A stretch of 64,000 nucleotides of DNA from Spirometra erinaceieuropaei (GCA_902702965.1 CACRXP010000893.1:141911-205910); one strand, 5' to 3'. Positions 55,498 to 64,000 are shown, numbered from the stretch's first letter. Notes: a model not told the origin generated them from the letters alone. Translations and numbers: made by a program.

Positions 55498-55984
55498 GCT
55501 CAGACTAATAAACCCACTGTCCCAGAGATCGGGTCTTCATCTTCTTTGCAACAAGAACCTGGGATTCGCATATTCGCTTCCATAGTTCACAAGTGTATAA
55601 TCCATGAGCACTACGAGAGAGTCAGTCTTCTTGCGCGAAAGTTCAGAAACTGCATGGCCATCGCATCCGGGAAACGATTATTGCTTAACATCTAACCGTA
55701 CAAAACGTTTAACTGCCTCAAATTTTAATTAAGTCATAAATACGAATTTAATTGAATTGTTTTTTAATGACCTATGCCTATAATTAGGGTGATACTTTTG
55801 AAAACGACCGCGACTGTTCCGATATGAATGTCAATTGCTATCCGTTCGTATTTTGCAAAACGTTACAGACGTGCGCGTAAAAAATCCAGGGTGTTTAGCG
55901 AATTTGACAACGTCTTAGGCTGAATCGATCCATAAAGACACTGGCATTAAGGCAATTAATATGCCGAATAACGAACAGGTGAGT

Positions 55985-56112
55985 CTATATAATTAGTTCC
56001 AGACAACATTTAGAACTCAAAAATGCAAGCGGATCTGAATGTTTGGCACGTCTGACATTTACATTTGCAGCCTTTCTCTTATACCTCTGGAAAAACGTCA
56101 GTTTTCCAAATC
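55985..56112 (-). CDS. Candidate 128-nt terminal exon, copy 2
   Basis: Minus-strand partner of 2604-2731: same length, same preceding AG (56114-56113), stop TAG at the same codon. The product has FFQRYKRK, then DPLAFL and a C-terminal CCLELII. The upstream sequence is also open (to 56176), so the acceptor is not proven. Conserved residues include FFQ, YKRK, NxN, LAFL and CLE. Many third-position differences from the left copy suggest constraint on the protein. The basic middle would suit a cytoplasmic tail. Confidence 0.5.
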
Positions 56113-56876
56113 CTTGTTTAGTCGTACGTTCTAGTTTTTTTATAGATGACGATACCTGACGTGCCACAGAACGCATATCTGTTTACTAAATTTGAGTTTG
56201 GGCATTTTAAAAAAGGTGCCTGACATCGTTCTCCATCTCTGTTTGATTTACCAGCTTCGCATTTATTTAAAAGCTAGTGTACAATATACGAGTTTCCATC
56301 AGACAGTACAGCCTTTGTTTATATAAAACATTTTTCTAATCGTTTCTGTCGTCGCTGTTGCGTCGCATTATTAACAAAAAATTGCATAATTCCCTTAAAT
56401 CAAGCCTTAATTTTGAGTCAGCTCGTTCGCATTTTAGCCAGAAGCCCTAAACTAAACTTTGCGCACTCAACTTGATGCTCATTAGGAAAATTTATATTTT
56501 TGAGCAGTGTAAATCCTTGAATGCAATAAATGTTAAAATACCAAATTTCCATTTATTTTGCTAACGCATCGACGCCCATGTACTCCAAATGTCAAAGATA
56601 GCCACTCGAAAATATATACTGTTTATCAAAAATAATGCACACTGTCCGTAGTAAGTGAGGCAGGAAGAGCAGATCACTCCTAAAAAACAGAAATATAAGT
56701 TAATTGTTATCCGTAAAAATTTAAAATCTCATTTGGGGACATATTTAAAAAGGGCTTACCGCACATGTTTAACTTTAAATAGCCTTAACAAAGAAACGGA
56801 AATTTTATTTAGAAAACGTTGTTGTTTTTTTAATTTAAACATTGGGTTATAGAACAGAATGACGAAGAAAACAAAC

Positions 56877-56898
56877 CTCTGGTGGATCATATTCAGAT
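56877..56898 (-). CDS. 22-nt micro-exon, cytoplasmic tail, copy 2
   Basis: On the minus strand the acceptor cgttgcag precedes 56898 and the donor gtttgt follows 56877. It completes the codon left by the 109-nt exon and encodes SEYDPPE, giving a tail RTKNKKSEYDPPE. Compared with copy 1, TAC/TAT and GAC/GAT are silent and CTA/CCA changes L to P. A following acceptor (ttttttag, ending near 56680) would add E and an immediate stop, with AATAAA about 130 nt farther on. That would make a short terminal exon, but this is tentative. Confidence 0.55.
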
Positions 56899-57302
56899 CT
56901 GCAACGTATTAAATTGAAGCGAAATTAAGACACCGCAAACGGAGACCGGGATATGCAAAAACATTAATTAAAAGCCAGTGTTCACTGACTCCGTGCAATA
57001 AGGGCGAAGAAAGTCTGTGACGTCAGAATACTTTAAAGGAGTCCCAAAAAAATACAAAAAATGAGTCTTTCCTCACCTCAAATTAAAGATGTCTGTATAC
57101 GAATCACTAAAAAAATAAATTTCGCATAATGCATATTGGCATCGGGAGGGCAAAGTGCTATATATTTTAAGTCCGATGTGGCTTACCTATTCCTTTTAAT
57201 AACATTTTTACTAGAGAAAAGGAAAAAAAACATGTCAGTAACGACAGAAGATAAACGACGGGTGCAAACTCAAAATGTTATAAATTTTAATAGACCGCTT
57301 AC

Positions 57303-57411
57303 TTTTTATTTTTTGTGCGGATAATTACGATGACGAAAATCACGAGTAGGACACCAATCAGAACTCCTAGAATTATGCCTGCAATCTGACCGCCATTGAG
57401 GTTTCCTGAAT
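57303..57411 (-). CDS. Transmembrane exon of unrecognised gene, copy 2
   Basis: Minus-strand counterpart of 1274-1382. Acceptor ccttttctag precedes 57411 and consensus donor gtaagc follows 57303. Length (109 nt) and phases are identical to copy 1. The product starts SGNLNGGQIAG, has a hydrophobic segment of about 21 residues (IILGVLIGVLLVIFVIVII) and a basic end RTKNK. Differences from copy 1 preserve hydrophobicity, and the positive residues after the membrane are kept. Upstream on this strand lie PLE insertions and then candidate 5' exons between 61.6 and 63.1 kb. Confidence 0.65.
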
Positions 57412-57795
57412 CTAGAAAAGGGTGGGGAATATTTAAGTAGTAGGTCTTTATATGTAGACAATAATTATGACTGTCTTAACAACGGCAGTAAGGTCAGTTG
57501 TTTTAACTAATATTTTAAATTTTCTGCTGTAATATAAAGGCCCAAGAATCAACTGTCAAAAACAATTATAAAACCCCGGTATTGGTATATAATTCGCATG
57601 CATACGTGTTCTAAATTTCAATCTGACAGCTTTCATACATGTAGCCCTACTTAGCCCTCATAAGCCAATATTGTTCAAAATAGATTCCGAACAGGAAAGT
57701 GGTTCCTTATTATATAGAGTTTACAAAATACACAAAATAGATCCTTCGAGACGCAGTAAAATACATAAGAATATATGCGGAAAAGCATTATGGTA

Positions 57796-57924
57796 CGAGT
57801 AAAAGCCGTAACACAATCGGTTAGAGCCCATCCATTATTATATATACACATAAATAGAAAAACAGCCATCCTTATAAATGTAATTATAACGGTGAATTTT
57901 TTTTAGGAAACAGCAAATTATATT
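57796..57924. other. Short AT-rich spacer
   Basis: Lies between the end of the right outer arm and the PLE-K 3' end. No counterpart and no feature seen. Confidence 0.4.
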
Positions 57925-58660
57925 ATGCATTTTCGAGACTGGTTCCATAGCTCGTCTTCAGACAACGTGCGTGCAAAAACACTTAATTTCTAGACTGAGT
58001 CTGGCAAAAGGATTCTATGATTGGTTAAGGTCATCAACTCGTGCTTGGTTGATTCAGTTTGAATCTGTCCTATTTTGTATGTGGCATCTAAATCTTTATG
58101 CCGGCTAATGCATGCTTCATCTGAGTGCATTGCCTTCAGGAATTCGCGGCATTTCCTTGTTGGGCAGACGCCAAAAATGCGAGTGTTTTCCCATGCGAAA
58201 TTATGCCCAGTGTCCAGTGTGTGCATGGCCACCTAGGATAGATGGTCGCGTCTCTTTACCGATAGTTGATATTCACGAATACGGGCTGAGACAGATTTTC
58301 CAGTTTGGCCACAATAAACGGCATCACAAACAGAACATGAGATTTTGTATATAGTCGAGTTCGGCTATCTTTTCGGTCGGTTAGCTGCAGTGAGTGTCAA
58401 CTCTCGTGTAGAGAGATCGAACACAGATGCGTTTGTGACACAGCGGGTGATTGCTATGGTAGGAAAAGACATAGCAAGTGTAAGTGGCATTCCTGTAGAC
58501 CGTATTTTTTAGTCTCCCGTTGACATTGCAATGGACCGGAACTTCCGGAAACGCCATCTGATAATTGTTCTCTGTCTCGAAGATAACCTAAATATGGAGA
58601 AGAACAGAGTTCAGTAGCGCCTAAAAATTCGAGACCATTTCCCGTTTGAGAACGACGAAA
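57925..58660 (-). mobile_element. PLE-K: reverse transcriptase thumb and GIY-YIG end
   Basis: Minus strand from 58660: HNDTFVVLKREMVSNF (motif C neighbourhood, first residues of YVDD changed), a thumb segment with NGRLKNTVYRNATY and SNHPLCHKR (58560-58420), a truncated connector, and the nuclease end. Nuclease remnants around 58340-58190 precede MHTLDTGHNFAWENTRI and REFLKAMHSDEACISRH (58232-58110). A weak hammerhead-like motif at 57931-57962 has CTGAAGA, CGAG/CTCG and GAAA. Related to PLE-A. Several stops. Confidence 0.8.
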
Positions 58661-58661
58661 G

Positions 58662-58800
58662 TGTCGTTGTGCATATATCATGCGCCACTGTGCGGCTGCT
58701 GGTTGGGCTCGAGAGAGAGCCCTTAAGGCAAAACGGTAAGAGTGAGTTCCATAAGAACAATCGATGAGCGCCACCTACCATCGTATATTCCCGGTCGAAA
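58662..58800 (+). mobile_element. SINE body fragment
   Basis: Contains tcatgcgccactgtgcggct and the agagagagccctta segment followed by gagtgagttcc and caatcg, as in the full SINE downstream. It lacks the tRNA-like head. It ends with tatattcccggtcgaaaacc, directly before the next unit. Confidence 0.7.
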
Positions 58801-58814
58801 ACCGACAGGGCAAC

Positions 58815-59115
58815 GGGGTCATGGCCCAGTGGTTAGAGGCGTAGACTTCTAACTTGCAGGTCGCAAGTTCGAGCGTGGGGTTTTCCACACTTTTGGGTTG
58901 GATACGACTGGCTGACGGCGGCTTATAAGCCAAAAATGGCCACTCCAGTCTCCCTTGTCTTTGTCGGTAACACCAATCTGCCTATATCATGCGTCGCTGT
59001 GCGGCTGCAAATTGGGCTGGAGAGAGAGCCCGTAAGGCACAAAGGAACGAGTGAGTTCCGTATGAACGATCGGTGAGCGCCCCCTAACATTGTATATTCC
59101 CGATCGAAAACCGAC
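58815..59115 (+). mobile_element. tRNA-derived SINE, full-length-looking unit
   Basis: The head has A box tggcccagtgg (58822-58832), an anticodon-arm-like ttctaac and B box gcaagttcgagcg (58863-58875). The body includes gactggctgacggcggctta, the ggccactccagtctccc segment and the gcggctgcaaattgggct segment. It ends in tgtatattcccgatcgaaaa. The A/B box spacing fits RNA polymerase III internal promoters. It is one unit of a short tandem with its neighbours. Confidence 0.8.
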
Positions 59116-59119
59116 AGGA

Positions 59120-59262
59120 CAACGGACTCGTGGCCCGGTGAGTAGAGGCGTTGACTTCTAAACCAACAGGTCGTGAGTTCGAGGCTCGGGCGTTCCACAC
59201 TTCGGGCTTGCGTATGGCTGGCTGACGACGGCTAATAAGCCAGAAATGGCCATTCCAACGGA
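59120..59262 (+). mobile_element. tRNA-derived SINE, 3' truncated
   Basis: A box tggcccggtga (59130-59140) and B box gtgagttcgaggc (59173-59185). The body breaks off after ggccattcca, where an inverted SINE fragment begins. Confidence 0.75.
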
Positions 59263-59390
59263 GACTGGAACGCCCAATTCTGGCTAATTAGCCGTCGTCA
59301 GACAGCCATAACCAAGCCCGAAATGTGAAACAACCAAGCATCGAACTCGCGACCTGTTGGTTTGTACGGCAACGCCTTGTACACCTTAAT
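59263..59390 (-). mobile_element. Inverted SINE fragment
   Basis: Minus strand: B box cgcgagttcgatgc (59350-59337) and the body start through gacgacggctaattagcc. Together with the preceding unit it forms a small palindrome centred near 59263. Confidence 0.7.
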
Positions 59391-59645
59391 GACAGGGTTG
59401 ACTACCTCAAAAGAAAAGGTGTTGTCTACAAAATCCCATGTTGTGCTTGTGATGTCGTTTATTGTGGCCAAACTGTAAAAATCTGTCTTAACCCTTATTC
59501 ATGAATATCAATTAGCGGTGAAGAGACGCGACCATCTACCCAAGGTGGCCATGCACACCCTGGACACTGGGCATAATTTCGCATGGGAAAACACTCGCAT
59601 TGTTGGCGCCTGCCTAACAAGGACAAGAGGTCTTGTCCCGGCGAT
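59391..59645 (+). mobile_element. PLE-A nuclease fragment
   Basis: Plus strand GIY-YIG start: VDYLKRKGVVYKIPCCACD, then VVYCGQTVK (59395-59480). After a frame change comes VAMHTLDTGHNFAWENTRIV (59547-59606). GIY is VVY and YIG is YCG. The fragment ends inside the domain. Confidence 0.75.
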
Positions 59646-59689
59646 CGTGTCTTCTTCTTCTTTAAGACTGCTTCTTGGGACTCGTCTTT

Positions 59690-61182
59690 TCGCTTCTATT
59701 GGCAATCCGTGTTCTGTCCCATGCAAGCGTATGCTCCGTGACCAGGGTATGCATGGCTACTTGTGACAGGTGCTTTCGCCTCTTTACTGCGAGTTGGTAT
59801 TCGTGAATGCGGGTAGAGGCGGATTTTCCTGTTTGACCTCAATAAACTGCATCAAAGAACTCACATGCGGTCTTATATGCGACTTACTCTCTATCCAAAT
59901 AGCCAACCCTATCCTTAGGGTGTGCTATCTGAGTACGTAGTGTAGTCGTTGGTCTGTGTGTTACCAGAATTTGATGCCTATTTAGGCGCCTTTCCACAAG
60001 TTCAGACACGTTTTTGATGTAAGGGAGGGTTTGCCAAGTATTTGGCTGGGGTGCCTGACTGAAATTTCTTTGTTCTTTTGATTCTTTGTCTCATGCATCG
60101 TCTTACTTATTCCTTGGGGTACCCATTTCGGGAAAATAATTCACACCAGTAGTTTAGTTCGGCTCGGTAACTTTCTTCGTCCGAGCAGTGTGTTTTTGCC
60201 CGATAAAGCAGACAGTTGACCGTACTCCGTTTGTGGGAAATGGGGTGGTTGCTACCGTAGTGTTGTACTACTTCCGCATAGGTTTCTTTACGGTACACCG
60301 ATGTGCGCAATGTCCCGTCGGCCTTTCGCCGCACGAGATCAACCAAAAATGGGAGTTCGTTGTCAACTTCTTTCTCAAGTGTGAATTTAATCCCCGTCAT
60401 TGTTGAGTTGATGGCGTAGTGGAGCGTTTCTAATTGATCCTTTTTAACGATAACAAATGTATCGTCCACGTATCGAAGCCACAATTTAGAGTTAACTAAC
60501 GGTAGAGCCGTGGCCACTAGTTTCTGCATTGTGATCTCGGCGAGGAAGCCAGAGATAGGCAACCCCATTGGGGCTACTTTCGGTTGTTGGTAGTACTGTT
60601 GGTCGAAAGAAAAATTGGTTTCCACACACAGGTCTAAGAGTTCGAGTAAGACAGTAGGGGGAACACCCGTGTCACAGGAATTCAGGAGATCCTCTATGTA
60701 TTGTTTTGCCTTATCCAACAGTATGGACGTGAAGAGGGAGACGACATCGAAGGAGACGACGATCTCATCGGAGGAAACTGTGATTCCTTTTAATTTCTTT
60801 AGAAACTCTGTAGAGTTCTCAATCAACGTTTCACAATTCCTAGTAAGTAGATGAAGTTTGTGGAAGAGCCACTTGGAAATTTTGTTGTTATGCCCCCCCG
60901 ACTAACGATGCAATCGATCGTAACGGCACTTCAGCTTTGTGGACTTTAGACAGTCCATGCACCCTAGCAATGGTGGGCTCAGTTTGTTTCAGGTACTTAG
61001 CAATTTTTCCCGACAGTTGTTTTTTCCCGGTGATGCGCTTCAACACTTTGTCAATAGACGAGATCTGTGCTTTGGTAGGATCCGCGGGAAGTGGTTTATA
61101 AGGTGACCCATCATCTAACACTGATAGCATCTTTGCATTATAGTCAGCTTTGAACAAAGAAGAGTTCCTTAAGGCCATGAAT
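59690..61182 (-). mobile_element. PLE-A: best preserved reverse transcriptase in the window
   Basis: Minus strand. The N-terminal part 61178-60888 includes YKPLPADPTKAQ and HGLSKVHKAEVPLRSIASL, and ends at a C run (near 60897) that shifts the frame. An uninterrupted 239-aa frame (60826-60107) follows: motif A IVVSFDVVSLFTS, then VLLELLDLCVETNFSFD, motif B APMGLPISGFLAEI, motif C WLRYVDDTFVIVKK with both aspartates, and thumb ELPFLVDLVRRKADGTLRTS to NGYPKE. Connector (NVSELVERRLN, VTHRP) and nuclease remnants (VYxGQTGKS, RIHEYQLAVKRRKHLSQVAM) continue to about 59700 with stops. The catalytic triad is intact but the element as a whole is broken. Confidence 0.9.
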
Positions 61183-61565
61183 TGGTGCTCCTTTCAGTTA
61201 TTGGCAGTAGCAACGTAAAGAGTCAAGACCACCTGTCTCAAGTAGCCATGCATACCGTGGCCACGGGGCATACGCTTGATTGGGACATAACACGGATTGT
61301 CGGGGCCTGCCCCTTAAAGAAAGACCGAGAGTTCCTTGAAGCCATGCACTCGGATGAATCGTGCATCAACCGTCATATCGAGTTGGACGCCGCGTTCAAA
61401 TGTCTTAAGGAGAAATGGAAGAGATGACAGCCAATCTTGGACTCAAGTGTTTACTGAAATTTTGGTTCTGACCATAAAACGTCATGCCCCGAGTCATGTC
61501 AACACGTCCAGTAAGCGTGTGAAAATCAATGTTGCATTTACCGTTTAACTCGATAAAATTATATC
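61183..61565 (+). mobile_element. PLE-A 3' end, nuclease C-terminus
   Basis: Plus-strand frame to 61427: SQVAMHTVATGHTLDWDIT, then ACPLKKDREFLEAMHSDES and CINRH, ending LKEKWKR and a stop. About 135 bp of 3' untranslated sequence follows, with aaaacgtcatgccccgag. It abuts the minus-strand PLE-A at 61182 head to tail in opposite orientation. Confidence 0.8.
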
Positions 61566-61649
61566 CAGTCTTAAAATTCGCAAGAACGAGGAGGTTGTGT
61601 AATCAGAAAAAAACTAAGTAAGGAGACAGCTAATGTAGTCGAGTCATTC

Positions 61650-61787
61650 ACCAGGCATTGGCTTGCAATCTTCAGGTTCACGATTAGAGTTAGCGGAGAA
61701 ACTTTCCAATTTAACCAAGGCCGACTGTATCGGGTACTCTGCAAACTAGCCGACTTCCAGCTACAGACATAGTTCGACAACTCGACG
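61650..61787 (-). CDS. Candidate extracellular exon, tentative
   Basis: On the minus strand an AG at about 61789-61788 (tttatag) opens a frame LLVELSNYVCSWKSASLQS, running through WLNWKVSPLTLIVNLKIA to QCL at a possible donor gtgaat (about 61650). The alternating hydrophobic pattern and two cysteines would suit an extracellular beta-rich domain. It is on the same strand as, and upstream of, the transmembrane exon at 57303-57411. There is no left-arm copy for comparison, and the frame stays open to 61571, so exon limits are guesses. Confidence 0.2.
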
Positions 61788-61789
61788 AG

Positions 61790-62330
61790 AAGTCTATAAA
61801 TTTTTTAATTTAGTGTTGCAACATTCAAAAATTGTAAAATATCAGCTTATTCCCGGACGGTGTTGCAGTGGACCCGGGTGTGGGGTTGGTAGCTGTTGTA
61901 GATTAATTTACCAGAATCAGAAAATACAATAGCTTAAATACATTTAAGACTGGCGGGATGCAACATTATCAGTCATATGTTGCACCATCCAGATAAAGTT
62001 GTTATATCTCTTAAGGCAGGATATGTATCAATCGTGGAGGATTGATGGGAATAGGCACCTTCCCACGTACGGCTAATCAGCACTTACACGGACTAATGTG
62101 TGCCACATGACTAATTCCTGACTACATGGACTGACTGCGGCAAAAGTCTGGCAAGAAACTTAACTTAAAAGCTCACACATCTTTGCATTTGCAGGTTTTT
62201 TTTCAGAATGATGCGGGCAAACTGTCTTTTTATCATCACAAACATGCAATGCACGGTTTGATTTCCGCTTCTTTATTTATGAGCTTAAGCGTCTGCAAAT
62301 TATACTGCAAGTCGCTCGCCGGCTGCCTGG
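61790..62330. other. Intergenic or intronic, no feature called
   Basis: Several tgttgcaac-like motifs occur (61812-61820, 61860-61866, 61959-61966), superficially like the ends of the 383-bp transposon. No inverted ends or target duplication could be found. Confidence 0.4.
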
Positions 62331-62510
62331 CTAAATTTCACTATTCATTCTGCGGAAACTATCCAAAGCCAATACAACAATTTCCTTCGCGCTTGTCATC
62401 TTCTGTAAGCATGCCATCATATCTACGGTCGCCTTACGCAACATGCTGGTTTCGGTATCCTTCCTCCCATCTACTTCATCTGCAATGCTGGACATTGTGC
62501 GCAATAGCAT
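62331..62510 (-). CDS. Candidate helical exon, tentative
   Basis: Minus strand after acceptor-like gtatcatttag: 59 codons beginning MLLRTMSSIADEVDGRKDTE, continuing SMLRKATVDMMACLQKM to DSFRRMNSEI and TAG at 62331-62333. Predicted by eye to be mostly alpha-helical and charged. It lies between the signal-peptide candidate and the transmembrane exon on the same strand. Without an in-window paralogue or transcript data it could be a chance frame. Confidence 0.25.
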   Translation of the reverse strand: MLLRTMSSIADEVDGRKDTETSMLRKATVDMMACLQKMTSAKEIVVLALDSFRRMNSEI

Positions 62511-62937
62511 CTAAATGATACTATCTGTCTTGCTGGCCTAAGAATGAAGTTACTTACTGTTCATATGGATATAGGTTCGATAATTCTTTAAAACTCCGCA
62601 TTATCTTTTTGGCACTTCGTTTTGTCAAAGCCTCCAGTTACTTTACATTTAAGCAGCGTTTTCAAAATCAGCGTTTTACGTTTTCAATTATCCGAGCTCT
62701 GTTTACAGCTGCAGTTCAGATTATCTATAGTTTTAAAGCTTCAATCGCATTTAGGTAGCTCCCTTCTACATTCCAGTATAATTATTATGGCGTAAGGAAA
62801 ACTTTCTATTGCGCATTTCAGTTTTTATATTTCTAGTGGTGGAAATTAGCATCTTTTTGCCATGCTGAACTAAAACGGTAAGTCAGAGGAAGATTCTTTA
62901 TGCAAATTTCCACTAATCGGCATTCACAGTCATTTGA

Positions 62938-63102
62938 CTACATTTGAATACAATCTTCCCATCTTTTGACGTTTCCTTCATCACTGACAATACATTTATA
63001 TCTCGGGTAGATTGCCCTGTAGCTACTGTAAAACGCTGACAACGCAAATACTGTTGTTACAAGCAGCATGCCAGTCCATGCTACGCGTAAAACAATATTC
63101 AT
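62938..63102 (-). CDS. Candidate first exon with signal peptide, tentative
   Basis: An ATG at 63102-63100 opens MNIVLRVAWTGMLLVTTVF, then ALSAFYSS: a short basic n-region, a hydrophobic core of about 14 residues and small residues suitable for cleavage. It continues YPRYKCIVSDEGNVKRWEDC to a stop at 62938. The two later cysteines suit a secreted or extracellular domain. The frame is also open upstream to 63282 with earlier ATGs. The true donor is unknown (GT at about 62944 or earlier). Position and strand fit a 5' exon for gene copy 2, but linkage is inferred. Confidence 0.3.
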   Translation of the reverse strand: MNIVLRVAWTGMLLVTTVFALSAFYSSYRAIYPRYKCIVSDEGNVKRWEDCIQM

Positions 63103-63282
63103 AGCACACATCCCAACCTTTTTGAACAGAAACTGTCGTGCTACTCGAAAAGATGAATTCATTAGTTTGAGAGATATGCATTTGGACTCTAGACACTCTG
63201 CACAGTCCTCTGGAAACATTTCAAACTTTCGCCTAGAACTCATCATCAGAGCCGAATTTTGGACAAAGTATTCGAAGCACAA

Positions 63283-64000
63283 CGTTATAAGTGCGAGTCT
63301 TTATAACCCGCGCTAGAATCCATAAACTTCCATTGAAGCGTTTATTTTGCTTCGGATACTAAGTAAGGAAATTCAGTTTGACTCTAATACCAACAGTAGT
63401 TTTCATTACTTATTACGAAGATACACGGGCTTCTGTCCCGTAAAATGATTTACGTTAAGCGATCCTTCTGAGCTTTTCAGGAAGTACTACGCATAATTGG
63501 GTGTCCACACTTCACTTGCTGCCACTCTCAAAGTCTATGAAAATTTCCCACGTTGCTATTTTAGTCAGTAGGATATCCAAGTCCTCCGTTCTAGCGGTAT
63601 ATTTTTTATACAAGTTGGACAGTGAATGTATGATAGCCAGGTATTAAATGGTGAGTTGAGGTCACATTCGTTTTCTTGTTAACACATAATCCCCGATATT
63701 ATGCCTCATGCAATGTTCACAGTTGAGAAATTTACGCAAACACTTACAGTGTTATAAAGTGATTTATTTTATTTACACTTGTACACTGCGTCTCAGTTTT
63801 TAAACAAGATCGCTCGAGCGCTTCGCCTAATTCTTTAGATAGTAACCGCTTCATACGGAAATGCAATAAACAAGACTAAGGAATGCAACGTTCGCTTTGC
63901 TTTGTCGTATGTCGACACTCCATCCAAAAAATGTGGTGTTTAATTTCCTTCACTTACCTTCTGTCAGTGTTTTTATAGTAATGGCTGGCGAGTCCACACT
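63283..64000. other. AT-rich sequence, no feature seen
   Basis: No repeat of the window, no long frame and no RNA-like structure recognised. It may be promoter or intergenic sequence upstream of the candidate signal-peptide exon. Confidence 0.4.

Larger units (their letters stand above)
53236..55581. mobile_element. Palindromic PLE composite with 12-bp target duplication
   Basis: The 2346-bp insert is flanked by atagttcgcaag (53224-53235) and atagttcacaag (55582-55593). The left outer arm has only one such site, near 2990-3010. From left to right the insert comprises PLE-C 3' end (-) 53236-53572, PLE-D nuclease (-) 53573-54420, PLE-D tail (+) 54421-54841, PLE-C nuclease (-) 54842-55140 and PLE-C tail (+) 55141-55581. 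Both outer edges are therefore 3' ends. The PLE-C nuclease reads VVYQLTCRDC, LYYTGQTGRRLSSRITEHK and RRGDPLSQVATHALEEGHEF. Inner arms 53573-53984 and 54430-54841 look identical, and the outer PLE-C arms nearly so. This is the youngest PLE material in the window, or an assembly foldback. Confidence 0.85.
51484..57795. repeat. Right outer arm of the inverted duplication
   Basis: Reverse-complement partner of 893-4250, collinear throughout and interrupted by the PLE composite 53236-55581. It contains gene copy 2 exons (minus strand). It also contains a conserved frame at about 52730-52975 (-), FMVDRFKNL and LLFMFGYAGH, whose left partner is 3174-3428 (+). The two differ at several silent sites. 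I cannot assign that block to a family or give it splice sites. The first 260 bp (51484-51745, +) are the PLE-A 3' remnant. Stretches 51750-52700 and 56200-56870 show nothing else. Confidence 0.85.

Noticed and set aside
58822..58875. A possible functional tRNA gene, and similar heads at 59130, 38792 and 39082.
   Set aside because: The acceptor stem cannot be formed, the B boxes are variant, and each is followed by the same repeated body. These are SINE heads.

Overview
The window is eukaryotic and almost entirely non-genic. There are no bacterial operons, ribosome binding sites or dense ORFs. It contains many decayed Penelope-like retroelements (PLEs: reverse transcriptase plus a C-terminal GIY-YIG nuclease), a tRNA-derived SINE family, one short DNA transposon and a few spliced-looking exons. 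Abundant PLEs with hammerhead-like motifs at moderate GC suggest a flatworm, possibly a large-genome tapeworm. That assignment is inference. Family letters (PLE-A to PLE-K) are local labels, and all identities were judged by eye.

The main feature is a very large, old, nested inverted duplication. Outer arms are 893-4250 (left) and 51484-57795 (right). Middle arms are about 6640-18190 and 34500-48890. The centre (18390-34480) holds several copies of a module that itself has long inverted ends, plus one inverted block pair (20700-21930 and 26800-28030). Most PLE remnants lie at matching positions in both arms and so predate the duplication. Others are in one arm only and postdate it: the head-to-head PLE pair at 4345-6650, PLE-E at 29505-30690, the 383-bp DNA transposon at 33378-33760, SINEs at 38590-39145, the tandem second PLE-D at 44943-47461 and the palindromic PLE composite at 53236-55581.

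The best evidence for a host gene is in the outer arms. Each arm has a 109-nt exon encoding a transmembrane helix, a 22-nt micro-exon that keeps the frame, and farther on a 128-nt exon-like block ending in a stop at the same position. The left copy is on the plus strand and the right copy on the minus strand. Upstream of the right copy, at 61.6-63.1 kb on the minus strand, are candidate signal-peptide and extracellular exons. The left copy is cut off by PLE-A and the window edge. The gene family is not recognised.

Region by region: 1-892 PLE-A; 893-4250 left outer arm with gene copy 1; 4345-6800 PLE-H and PLE-B; 7056-10140 PLE-I and PLE-D; 10141-15960 further PLE fragments and repeats; 15961-18190 middle arm; 18309-18385 assembly gap; 18390-34480 central modules; 34500-42290 middle arm with PLE-F, PLE-B and SINEs; 42559-48890 two PLE-D units and PLE-I; 48891-51480 unassigned sequence and PLE-J; 51484-57795 right outer arm with the PLE composite and gene copy 2; 57925-61565 PLE and SINE cluster; 61566-64000 mostly single-copy sequence.
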